8,369 nucleotides of DNA, from assembly GCA_016763045.1 (NCBI GenBank), contig JAESUN010000363.1, positions 1-8,369 on the forward strand. The letters are read 5' to 3'. Numbering within the stretch: the first letter of the stretch is position 1; each line of letters starts with the position of its first letter. The position numbers and the translations under genes were made by a program. The notes beneath the pieces are model-generated. The model saw only the letters and a list, made by a program, of their open reading frames with translations, did not search any database and was not told where the DNA came from. Below, in pieces: positions 1-5,778 of the stretch. This stretch comes from Opitutaceae bacterium. GTDB taxonomy: Bacteria > Verrucomicrobiota > Verrucomicrobiia > Opitutales > Opitutaceae.

Positions 1-56
1 CGGTAGATCCAGAGCATTTCAAGAAAGCCTAACAAAGAACATCCATCCTCAGCCCC

Positions 57-1100
57 TTAAGAAACAGATGTTTTCTCATAGAGGTTCTGGAATCTCCGAC
101 CAGCCCTCCCCTTATAAAGGCCTTTATGGTAGGCATGACCAACAACCAGAGGCATCGCCAATGTCGCCTCACTGTAAACCATCTGCTCATAGGTCGTCGA
201 TACCTTGCCCCACGAACTGGCTTCTTTCAGAGTCGAGCCAGACAACGCCCCATCCCGCTCATCTGCGACCGTTATCTGAATCGCATACTTGTGCATATCC
301 GCTTTGGTGGGATCCAGGAGATCCGCCGCTACCACAATATCTTGAGTGAAGTTTTTAGGGACCCCTCCACCAATCATAAAGATTCCGGTATTAGGATTCG
401 CCAATTTAATATCCGTCAATTCCAGAAAATCACGGGCTGCATCCATGGAGACACAATCCTCTCTGTTCTTCGATTGATGCATCACAAACCCAAATCCAGC
501 AGAACAATCACTGAAGGCAGGGACAAAGATAGGCACCTCCTTTTTATAACATTCGTAGACAATGCTATCGTCTACCTTGCAGCCCTTCTCATCCAAATAA
601 CGCCCCATTTCATGGATGAACTCACGCGAGGAATAAGGCCTCTTCTCAAGGGAGTCACAAATTTCGCCAATCGTATCGTCACAAACCCTCAACTCATCCT
701 CATCGATAAAAGTATCGTAAATGCGATCAATGGACAACTCACGCATTTCATTATCATCCACCCATTTGGTCCCTATGTAATGTTTAAATCCAAGTGCTTC
801 AAAAAAGTCCTGGTCCACAATCAAAGCTCCCGTCGAAACAATGGCATCCACCATGTTATTGTTGACCATGTCAAAAACGACCTTCTTCAGCCCCGCCGAA
901 AAAATGGATCCGGCTAAAACAAGAATGATCCCGCAATCCTTATCCTGAAGCATCTTCCCGTAAATATCCGCCGCTCGGTTAACGTCCCGTGCAGAAAAAG
1001 CCATTTTCCCCATTGCCTCGACCAGCCCAGTCACATCGTGTTCTTTGATGTCCAGATGCTCAATAGGTTCTTTAAGATAATCGGCTTTTGTCTTCTTCAT
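57..1100 (-). CDS. Deoxyhypusine synthase-like protein (DHS family, possible polyamine enzyme)
   Basis: Encodes 347 residues, close to the roughly 370 of eukaryotic deoxyhypusine synthase, an NAD-dependent enzyme that moves the aminobutyl group of spermidine onto a lysine of eIF5A. Visible family marks are VLAGSIFSAG (about residues 61-70), STGALIVDQDFF (89-100), VPAFSDCSAGFGF (193-205), the glycine turn GGGVPKN (244-250), and SGSTLKEASSWGK (287-299). In that last motif Lys299 matches the lysine (human Lys329) that carries the covalent aminobutyl intermediate, so the protein looks catalytically competent. Bacteria have no eIF5A hypusine, so the acceptor must differ; homospermidine or another polyamine is likely, since plant homospermidine synthase arose from this family. 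The start is set at the ATG reading MKKTKADYL; the frame extends to a GTG at 1154, but those 18 residues are unlike the family and have no Shine-Dalgarno site. It is transcribed divergently from the HIT-phoH operon. The family call is firm; the reaction is not. Confidence 0.9.
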   Translation of the reverse strand: MKKTKADYLKEPIEHLDIKEHDVTGLVEAMGKMAFSARDVNRAADIYGKMLQDKDCGIILVLAGSIFSAGLKKVVFDMVNNNMVDAIVSTGALIVDQDFFEALGFKHYIGTKWVDDNEMRELSIDRIYDTFIDEDELRVCDDTIGEICDSLEKRPYSSREFIHEMGRYLDEKGCKVDDSIVYECYKKEVPIFVPAFSDCSAGFGFVMHQSKNREDCVSMDAARDFLELTDIKLANPNTGIFMIGGGVPKNFTQDIVVAADLLDPTKADMHKYAIQITVADERDGALSGSTLKEASSWGKVSTTYEQMVYSEATLAMPLVVGHAYHKGLYKGRAGRRFQNLYEKTSVS

Positions 1101-1255
1101 TTGTTCAAGGTTGTTGAATATTAAAAGAGAACATATGGAGTGAAACCAAAACACTTCAAGGAGGTAAATTTCACTTCAGGTTCTCCCAAAGCTCTCTTTC
1201 TACGCAGTAAATACCAGCTTTGACATTAAAAAAAGAGTACCTAACCTCCGTCATA
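1101..1255. promoter_or_regulatory. Divergent intergenic region between the DHS-like gene and the HIT operon
   Basis: These 155 bases separate two divergent genes, so promoters for both should lie here. On the plus strand there is a perfect TTGACA at 1220-1225 (listed separately). On the minus strand weak candidates are TATGTT with TTGAAG 18 bases upstream, or TAATAT nearer the start; neither is convincing. No strong inverted repeat or operator was recognised. Neither flanking gene has a good Shine-Dalgarno sequence in front of its chosen start. Confidence 0.5.
1220..1247 (+). promoter_or_regulatory. Candidate sigma70-type promoter for the HIT-phoH-pgpH-ybeY operon
   Basis: TTGACA at 1220-1225 is a perfect -35 hexamer. 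With a 16-base, A-rich spacer it is followed by TAACCT at 1242-1247, which keeps the key T, A and final T of a -10 box but is otherwise poor. Transcription would then begin around 1253-1255, almost at the ATG at 1256, giving a leaderless or near-leaderless message. This agrees with the lack of a Shine-Dalgarno site there. The -10 match is weak, so this is only a candidate. Confidence 0.35.
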
Positions 1256-1765
1256 ATGGAGCATCTTCACGCATATTGGAGAATGGAGTATATTGAAGTC
1301 CCGAGGGAAGCAAAAGGCAAAGACCTTTTCGTGAAACTACCGGAGCTCAATAAAGATAAAGAGACCTATATTCTTCATCGCTCCAGTCTCTCCTATCTCA
1401 TTCTCAACCGTTTTCCTTATAATGCAGGGCATCTGCTGGCCATTCCCTATCGTCAAGTCGCCGATCTCAAAGACCTAACCCCGGAGGAAAGAGTCGATCT
1501 CTTCGATTTAACCATTTTAGGGAAAGATATCCTGGAAAACGCTCTCAATCCAAATGGGTTTAATATTGGGCTCAATCTAGGGAGCGCCGGCGGAGCAGGA
1601 ATCCTAGATCATCTTCATTTTCACATCGTTCCCCGATGGGAAGGTGATACGAACTTTATGCCAGTAATTGGTAAAACCCGCGTTCTTCCACAGTCCCTTG
1701 ACGCCATGTGGGCTCGATTGAAAGAATTTTGTCCAAAAAATAAGGTACAAGATGATAATGGATAG
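1256..1765 (+). CDS. HIT-family nucleotide hydrolase/transferase (Ap4A phosphorylase-like)
   Basis: A 169-residue histidine-triad protein. The triad HLHFHIV lies at residues 119-125 (His119, His121, His123), preceded by a glycine-rich GSAGGAG (109-115) and followed by PRWEGDTNFMPVIG. Upstream come the HIT core elements SYLILNRFPYNAGHLLAIP (46-64) and NPNGFNIGLNLG (98-109). The middle histidine of such triads forms a covalent nucleotidyl intermediate; the PRW-GDxNF extension resembles the mycobacterial Ap4A phosphorylase Rv2613c, so diadenosine polyphosphates are plausible substrates in the cytoplasm. The frame opens at a TTG at 1220, but that TTG lies within the TTGACA of the candidate promoter. 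ATG 1256, giving MEHLHAYWRMEYIE, is the natural N-terminus. The last 14 bases overlap phoH, implying translational coupling. Family is sure; substrate is inferred. Confidence 0.88.
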   Translation: MEHLHAYWRMEYIEVPREAKGKDLFVKLPELNKDKETYILHRSSLSYLILNRFPYNAGHLLAIPYRQVADLKDLTPEERVDLFDLTILGKDILENALNPNGFNIGLNLGSAGGAGILDHLHFHIVPRWEGDTNFMPVIGKTRVLPQSLDAMWARLKEFCPKNKVQDDNG

Positions 1766-2753
1766 TCATTCAGACACAGATTCGAAAACTCTTAGCTTTC
1801 AAAACGCACGGTTTCTTAGCCAACTTTACTGCGGAAATGAAGAAAACCTCACCCGAGTCGAAAAAACCCTTAAGGTAACACTCGTTTCCCGGGATGATTG
1901 GCTCAGCATAGAGGGGGCTGCACAAAACATCGAAAAAGTAGAAACCCTGTTCGACCTCCTTATCGAAGGACGAAACCAAGGACTGCATATCAAAAACGCT
2001 GATTTCCGCCACCTTCTTGAAGGCGTCGCAAAGGGAGAAGCAGAGCAATTTCGTTCTCTCTTTGAACCGAGTGTCGTCATTCGCACAAATAACCGAACCA
2101 TCGTCCCTAAAACGATTGGGCAAAAAGGCTATCTACAGGCCATTCAGGAAAACGACGTTGTTTTTGGAATAGGCCCTGCTGGAACCGGAAAGACCTATCT
2201 AGCAATGGCCAGTGCCGTTTCAGCTCTGATCAAGGGTGATGTTGAAAAAATTATCCTTACTCGACCCGCAGTTGAGGCCGGTGAAGCCTTGGGATTTCTC
2301 CCGGGAGACCTAGAAGAAAAAATCCTTCCTTATCTTCGCCCTCTTTACGATGCGATGGATGATATGTTTAAAGGAGGTGATGTGACCCGATTGATCGAAA
2401 AAGGGATCATCGAAATCGCTCCCCTCGCCTATATGAGAGGGCGGACCTTAAGTAATGCCTTCATCATTCTCGATGAAGCTCAAAACACGACACCTCAACA
2501 AATGATGATGTTTCTCACTCGTCTTGGAGACCAAAGTAAAATGGTCATAACAGGAGATATTACCCAAATAGACCTCCCTCGATCCACCAAGTCCGGGCTT
2601 CTCCAGTCAAAAAGAGTACTCGACAATGTTAAAGGAATCCAATTTTTCAAATTTGGAGCATCTGATGTTGTCAGGCATCCCTTGGTCCAACGCATCATCA
2701 ATGCTTATCAACGTTTCACGAAAGAATCCGAGGACAAGGAAGTCCGCCACTAA
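1752..2753 (+). CDS. phoH: PhoH-like P-loop ATPase (YbeZ type)
   Basis: A 333-residue protein of the PhoH/YbeZ family, cytoplasmic ATPases linked to RNA metabolism that partner the YbeY endoribonuclease. An N-terminal small domain (about 1-110) precedes the ATPase: Walker A GPAGTGKT at 141-148, the RPAVEAGEALGFLPGD family signature at 171-186, YMRGRTL at 227-233, Walker B IILDEAQNTTPQQ at 238-250, TGDITQIDLP at 267-276, and the C-terminal RHPLVQRII at 308-316. All expected ATPase motifs are present and the length is normal. The ATG at 1752 has AAGG six bases upstream and lies inside the end of the HIT gene; a second ATG two codons later (1758) is possible but sits further from that AAGG. It is followed after 37 bases by pgpH and then ybeY, the conserved order. 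Family and role are well supported; the exact RNA substrate is unknown. Confidence 0.95.
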   Translation: MIMDSHSDTDSKTLSFQNARFLSQLYCGNEENLTRVEKTLKVTLVSRDDWLSIEGAAQNIEKVETLFDLLIEGRNQGLHIKNADFRHLLEGVAKGEAEQFRSLFEPSVVIRTNNRTIVPKTIGQKGYLQAIQENDVVFGIGPAGTGKTYLAMASAVSALIKGDVEKIILTRPAVEAGEALGFLPGDLEEKILPYLRPLYDAMDDMFKGGDVTRLIEKGIIEIAPLAYMRGRTLSNAFIILDEAQNTTPQQMMMFLTRLGDQSKMVITGDITQIDLPRSTKSGLLQSKRVLDNVKGIQFFKFGASDVVRHPLVQRIINAYQRFTKESEDKEVRH

Positions 2754-2790
2754 ACCTCCCCTTCACTAAAAGAGCGAAAGAAACTTCCCT

Positions 2791-4779
2791 ATGAAGCAGC
2801 TTCAAGCCCTTTCAAAGATTTCCAATAAACTCGTTCGGCGACGCCGTAAGAGAAAGACCGAAAGTACCTCCTCTTTCGTCCAATTTCTCGAAACGAGCAA
2901 ATCAGTCTCCCTGAGTCTTTTTGTCCTCACGGTCGTCTCCATTGTTTTCATCAGTTTCGTGGGAGTTAATCCCGCAGGTTTTCAAATCCTACTCAATCAA
3001 CGGGCCTCTGTTCGAATTATTGCCGATCAGGAATTTTCCTATGAGAGCAAACTGCTCACAGAGAGAAAACAAACTGAAGTGCTCAATCAAGTACCTCCCG
3101 TCTATCGCATAGGCATGGAAGCCTACGAACAGTTTGAACAACATCTGAAAACCCTTTTTACCGACCTTCGAGCCTTTGACAAAGCACGCTCCAAGCAATC
3201 AGCAGAGGAACAATCAGCCTCCATCGACGAAATAGCCCAGAAATTCAACTTAGCTGGGCCCTATCGACTTGGAAGCAACGATCTGGCAACTCTCCTCGAA
3301 TACGGTGACATCAACAGCCGGGAAAAGCTCACTGATACAGGCCTTTTCATTCTCAAAGAAATCTATCGTTCAGGTGTCTATGATGAAGACAGCTCCGTCG
3401 GAGCCGTCATGCCCGACAGCGTCTCTCTCATCAACATCAAGAAAAAATCCGGAGCCTTGAGCCAGTCTCGGGTGCAATCCTTCGAAGATGCCCAAACCTT
3501 TCTTCGTATAAATCTTGCCGCTGAGAATATACCGCCTGCCATCGTTACCGCTTTTTTCAGGCTTCTGCGAAATGGTCTTTCAGCCAATCTCTTCTTTGAC
3601 CAAGAGGCCAGTGACGCTCTCAAAGCAAAAATGCTGGAAACATTACAGCCTGAGATCGTTCGGGTTGAAGCCGGAAGAAGTATCATCGAACCAGGAACAC
3701 GTGTCAGCCCTGAGCAATTCGAGATGCTCAAAGCCTATCAAGATTACCTCAATAATAACAAAGGCCTTGCCACACGGGACGACCTTGAGATGTACGGCCG
3801 AATTCTCCTCGTTATCGCAATGATTATTGCGGCCGTTTTTTACATCCGCATGGAAGATCTGCTCACCTTCCAAAGTAACAGACGACTCTCTCTACTCGCA
3901 CTTGTCCTCGTCTTAAACCTGAGCCTTGTCCGACTGGCCTTTGAGCTCAGTTCACTCCCTATTTTTATTTCCGACCCCTCCTGGTCTGCTATCCTTCCCT
4001 ACCTGGCTCCTGTTATCCTGGCCCCAATCATCATAACGATTCTCATCGGAACCAGTCCGGCTCTCTTTGCCTCACTGCTCATTAGCTTATTTACAGGCGT
4101 TATTTATGGAAATCGCCTCGATATCCTCGTTCTTTCCTTCCTCGCCTCCACCATCGCGGTTTACGGCTGCCGTCATGTGCGTTCGAGAAAGAAGATTGTT
4201 CGAGCGGGTGGGTTCGCCGGTCTCTCTCTCGCCCTCTTTGCTCTCTTTCTGGGATATGCAAACCAACTCCCCATCCTAACGATCGTGAAGCAAATGATCG
4301 CTGGACAAATGACTGGCCTCATCACCGGCATGTTCATCGTCGTTCTTTTGCCCTTCATGGAAAGCCTCTTCCGTCAGACGACTGATATCACCCTACTTGA
4401 ATTAACCGATTACAACCACCCGCTCTTGCGCAAGATGCAGATGGAAGCTCCGGGGACTTACCATCACAGCCTGATGGTGGCGAATCTCTCCGAAAATGCC
4501 GCACACATCATCGGAGCAAACCCCTTAAATTGTCGAGTTTGCAGCATGTTCCATGATATCGGAAAAATGATCAAACCTGAGTATTTCGCTGAAAACCAAC
4601 GCGACGGCGTTAATCCCCACGACGAAAAAAATCCTTCTTTCAGCGCCCTCATTATTAAATGCCATGTCAAAGAAGGTGTAGACATGGCCCTCAAGTATAA
4701 ACTGCCGCGGCCTATCATTAACGTCATCCGGCAACACCACGGAACAAGCCTCATTTGGTATTTCTTTCACCGAGCCTAA
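2791..4779 (+). CDS. pgpH: PgpH-family 7TM-HD cyclic-di-AMP phosphodiesterase, N-terminal piece cut by an in-frame stop
   Basis: Encodes 662 residues of a PgpH (YqfF) type membrane protein, which hydrolyses the second messenger c-di-AMP with a cytoplasmic HD domain. Order: a basic N-terminus (RRRRKRK, about 16-22), one membrane segment (about 38-58), an extracytoplasmic 7TMR-HDED domain (about 65-330), a seven-helix membrane block (about 335-525), then the HD domain from about 550. Metal ligands seen are His558 in GTYHHSL, His588-Asp589 in MFHDIGK, His625 in IKCHVKEG and His649-His650 in RQHHGTS. Translation stops at TAA 4777-4779, just after FFHRA. The rest of the HD domain continues in the same frame downstream and holds the final ligand Asp, so this piece alone should lack a complete metal centre. 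The joined locus would be 804 residues, somewhat longer than the roughly 710-720 of Firmicutes members. No good Shine-Dalgarno site precedes the ATG. It could be a pseudogene, a read-through gene or half of a split enzyme. Confidence 0.9.
   Translation: MKQLQALSKISNKLVRRRRKRKTESTSSFVQFLETSKSVSLSLFVLTVVSIVFISFVGVNPAGFQILLNQRASVRIIADQEFSYESKLLTERKQTEVLNQVPPVYRIGMEAYEQFEQHLKTLFTDLRAFDKARSKQSAEEQSASIDEIAQKFNLAGPYRLGSNDLATLLEYGDINSREKLTDTGLFILKEIYRSGVYDEDSSVGAVMPDSVSLINIKKKSGALSQSRVQSFEDAQTFLRINLAAENIPPAIVTAFFRLLRNGLSANLFFDQEASDALKAKMLETLQPEIVRVEAGRSIIEPGTRVSPEQFEMLKAYQDYLNNNKGLATRDDLEMYGRILLVIAMIIAAVFYIRMEDLLTFQSNRRLSLLALVLVLNLSLVRLAFELSSLPIFISDPSWSAILPYLAPVILAPIIITILIGTSPALFASLLISLFTGVIYGNRLDILVLSFLASTIAVYGCRHVRSRKKIVRAGGFAGLSLALFALFLGYANQLPILTIVKQMIAGQMTGLITGMFIVVLLPFMESLFRQTTDITLLELTDYNHPLLRKMQMEAPGTYHHSLMVANLSENAAHIIGANPLNCRVCSMFHDIGKMIKPEYFAENQRDGVNPHDEKNPSFSALIIKCHVKEGVDMALKYKLPRPIINVIRQHHGTSLIWYFFHRA
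4777..4779 (+). other. Premature in-frame TAA inside the pgpH HD domain
   Basis: The codons are CAC CGA GCC TAA GAA GCG AGT AAA. The frame on both sides of the TAA is the same and both sides encode conserved PgpH sequence, so one base substitution (for example from TTA, CAA, AAA or GAA) explains it; an indel does not. TAA also ends phoH, ybeY and the downstream pgpH piece, so it is an ordinary stop in this genome and is not reassigned. Confidence 0.9.
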
Positions 4780-4796
4780 GAAGCGAGTAAAGCGAC

Positions 4797-4801
4797 GAAG
4801 G
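4797..4801 (+). promoter_or_regulatory. Possible ribosome-binding site for restart within pgpH
   Basis: GAAGG lies five bases before the ATG at 4807, and the preceding stop codon ends only 17 bases upstream of it. This is a workable arrangement for translational reinitiation after the premature stop. It may be chance, since this stretch is part of the purine-rich linker coding sequence. Confidence 0.3.
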
Positions 4802-4806
4802 CGTCG

Positions 4807-5205
4807 ATGCCACCACATCTTCAGATTGATCCGGAAAATGTCAGCGAAACCACCTATCGCTACGATGGTCCCAAACCTCGATTTAAAGAATCTGCTATTA
4901 TTTTTCTAGCCGATTCGATTGAAGCAGCCAGTCGCTCGCTCAAGAAAGTAACACCCCAAAATGTCGAAGAACTCATTTCCCAAATTTTTGCGGATCGTAT
5001 GCAAGACGGCCAACTCGATGAAAGTCCTCTCACCATCGCAGAAATTGCTAAGATCAAAGAGAGCTTCGTCTTCACTCTCCTCAATTCTCTCCACTCCAGA
5101 ATAGCTTATCCTAAAAAGGAAAAAGAAAAGGAAACCACACGCGCCAACGAAAACGGAGATGTCAAAAGTGATTCCAAAAAAGAAGAGAGAAGTTCACGTC
5201 CATAA
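4807..5205 (+). CDS. pgpH: PgpH C-terminal piece (end of the HD phosphodiesterase domain)
   Basis: Encodes 132 residues if started at this ATG; it lies in the same frame as the upstream pgpH piece and is its natural continuation. STYRYDGPKP-like and FKESAIIFLADSIEAASRSL elements (here TTYRYDGPKPRFKESAIIFL at about 15-34, then ADSIEAASRSL) are the closing part of the PgpH HD domain. Asp36 in LADSIEAASR matches the last metal ligand (Asp648 in Listeria PgpH). The ten codons between the stop and this ATG would read EASKATKASM if translated through. After the domain comes a charged tail rich in Lys and Glu (about 98-132) that overlaps ybeY by 47 bases in another frame. On its own it has no membrane segment and no HD pair, so it cannot be an independent enzyme. 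It is either a pseudogene remnant, a read-through product, or a separately translated subunit. Confidence 0.8.
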   Translation: MPPHLQIDPENVSETTYRYDGPKPRFKESAIIFLADSIEAASRSLKKVTPQNVEELISQIFADRMQDGQLDESPLTIAEIAKIKESFVFTLLNSLHSRIAYPKKEKEKETTRANENGDVKSDSKKEERSSRP

Positions 5206-5656
5206 CAGTCACGATAAACTCCGCTACACGCTAAGCGAAGTTGAAAGCCTTTACCACCACCTCGATCTCTCGGGGTTCTTCCCCATTCCCGAAGGCGATC
5301 TATCTATCGCCATCCTCAGTCAGAAAGAGATGGAACAGCTACACGCTGATTTCCTGCAAGACCCCACCCTGACAGATGTCATTACATTTGACGGTGACTC
5401 CGACGCGCAAACGGCGGGAGAAATATGCGTTTCACCTGACTATGCGATGAGCTATGCCGCCCGGCACAGCCTTTCCCCATCGGAAGAACTCACCCTTTAT
5501 CTCGTCCACGGTTATCTACATCTCTCCGGTCACGATGATCGCACACCACCCGATAAGCAAAAAATGCGACGGGCAGAAAAAAAGGCGGTGACCTTCCTTA
5601 GAGAACAAAATGCCATTCCCTCTTTCGAGGGCCTATCTTGCGAAGCATCGGATTAA
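5159..5656 (+). CDS. ybeY: YbeY endoribonuclease / rRNA maturation factor
   Basis: A 165-residue zinc-dependent protein of the YbeY (UPF0054) family, needed in many bacteria for 16S rRNA 3' end maturation and ribosome quality control in the cytoplasm. Visible marks are LSIAILSQKEMEQLHADF (48-65), the DVITFDGD block (73-80), AGEICVSPDYA (86-96) and the metal motif HGYLHLSGHDD (117-127). His117 and His121 match the first two ligands; the third position, His in E. coli, is Asp127 here, a variant resembling the GYKD form of Bacteroidetes, so probably functional. The ATG overlaps the end of pgpH by 47 bases. GGAG at 5155-5158 directly abuts that ATG but sits nine bases before a GTG at 5168, so the true start may be three codons later. 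It lies with phoH and pgpH in the conserved order, which supports the call. Confidence 0.93.
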   Translation: MSKVIPKKKREVHVHNSHDKLRYTLSEVESLYHHLDLSGFFPIPEGDLSIAILSQKEMEQLHADFLQDPTLTDVITFDGDSDAQTAGEICVSPDYAMSYAARHSLSPSEELTLYLVHGYLHLSGHDDRTPPDKQKMRRAEKKAVTFLREQNAIPSFEGLSCEASD

Positions 5657-5778
5657 AAATTCAACGCACTTGTTGAGAACCCTTTCTTGACTCCTTTCAA
5701 TCGGAGCTGAGACTTCTTCCATAGATGATAAGAACTCAAAATCATTCTCATAGATAACCCCTGACATCACATTTTCCC
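5657..5778. other. Intergenic region between ybeY and the GH38 gene
   Basis: These 122 bases hold no gene. A weak promoter-like pair, TTGAGA at 5673-5678 and TTCAAT at 5696-5701 with a 17-base spacer, could drive the mannosidase. A short five-base inverted repeat (TCAAC and GTTGA, 5661-5676) lacks GC pairs and a T-tract, so no terminator can be called. There is no Shine-Dalgarno-like sequence just before the ATG at 5779. Confidence 0.4.

Noticed and set aside
126..917. Long plus-strand open frame of 263 residues opposite the DHS-like gene
   Set aside because: It lies antisense within a clearly conserved gene, has no recognisable domain and a low-quality, His/Ile/Arg-rich composition; it is a shadow frame.
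1101..1154. Extension of the DHS-like protein to a GTG at 1154
   Set aside because: The added residues (MFWFHSICSLLIFNN...) are unlike the family N-terminus and no Shine-Dalgarno sequence precedes the GTG.
1158..1165. Strong Shine-Dalgarno-like AAGGAGGT on the plus strand
   Set aside because: No start codon follows at a workable distance, so it does not serve a gene as far as can be seen.
4777..4779. Recoding of the stop as selenocysteine or pyrrolysine, or a reassigned code
   Set aside because: Those use UGA and UAG, not UAA, and TAA is the normal terminator of other genes in the window.
4775..4810. Alternative frame across the pgpH stop encoding a basic run (PKKRVKRRRRRC), hinting at two compensating indels
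   Set aside because: It needs two separate indels within about 35 bases, whereas a single substitution at the TAA explains everything because both flanks are already in the same frame.
5661..5676. Inverted repeat after ybeY as a rho-independent terminator
   Set aside because: Only five mostly AT base pairs and no following T-tract.
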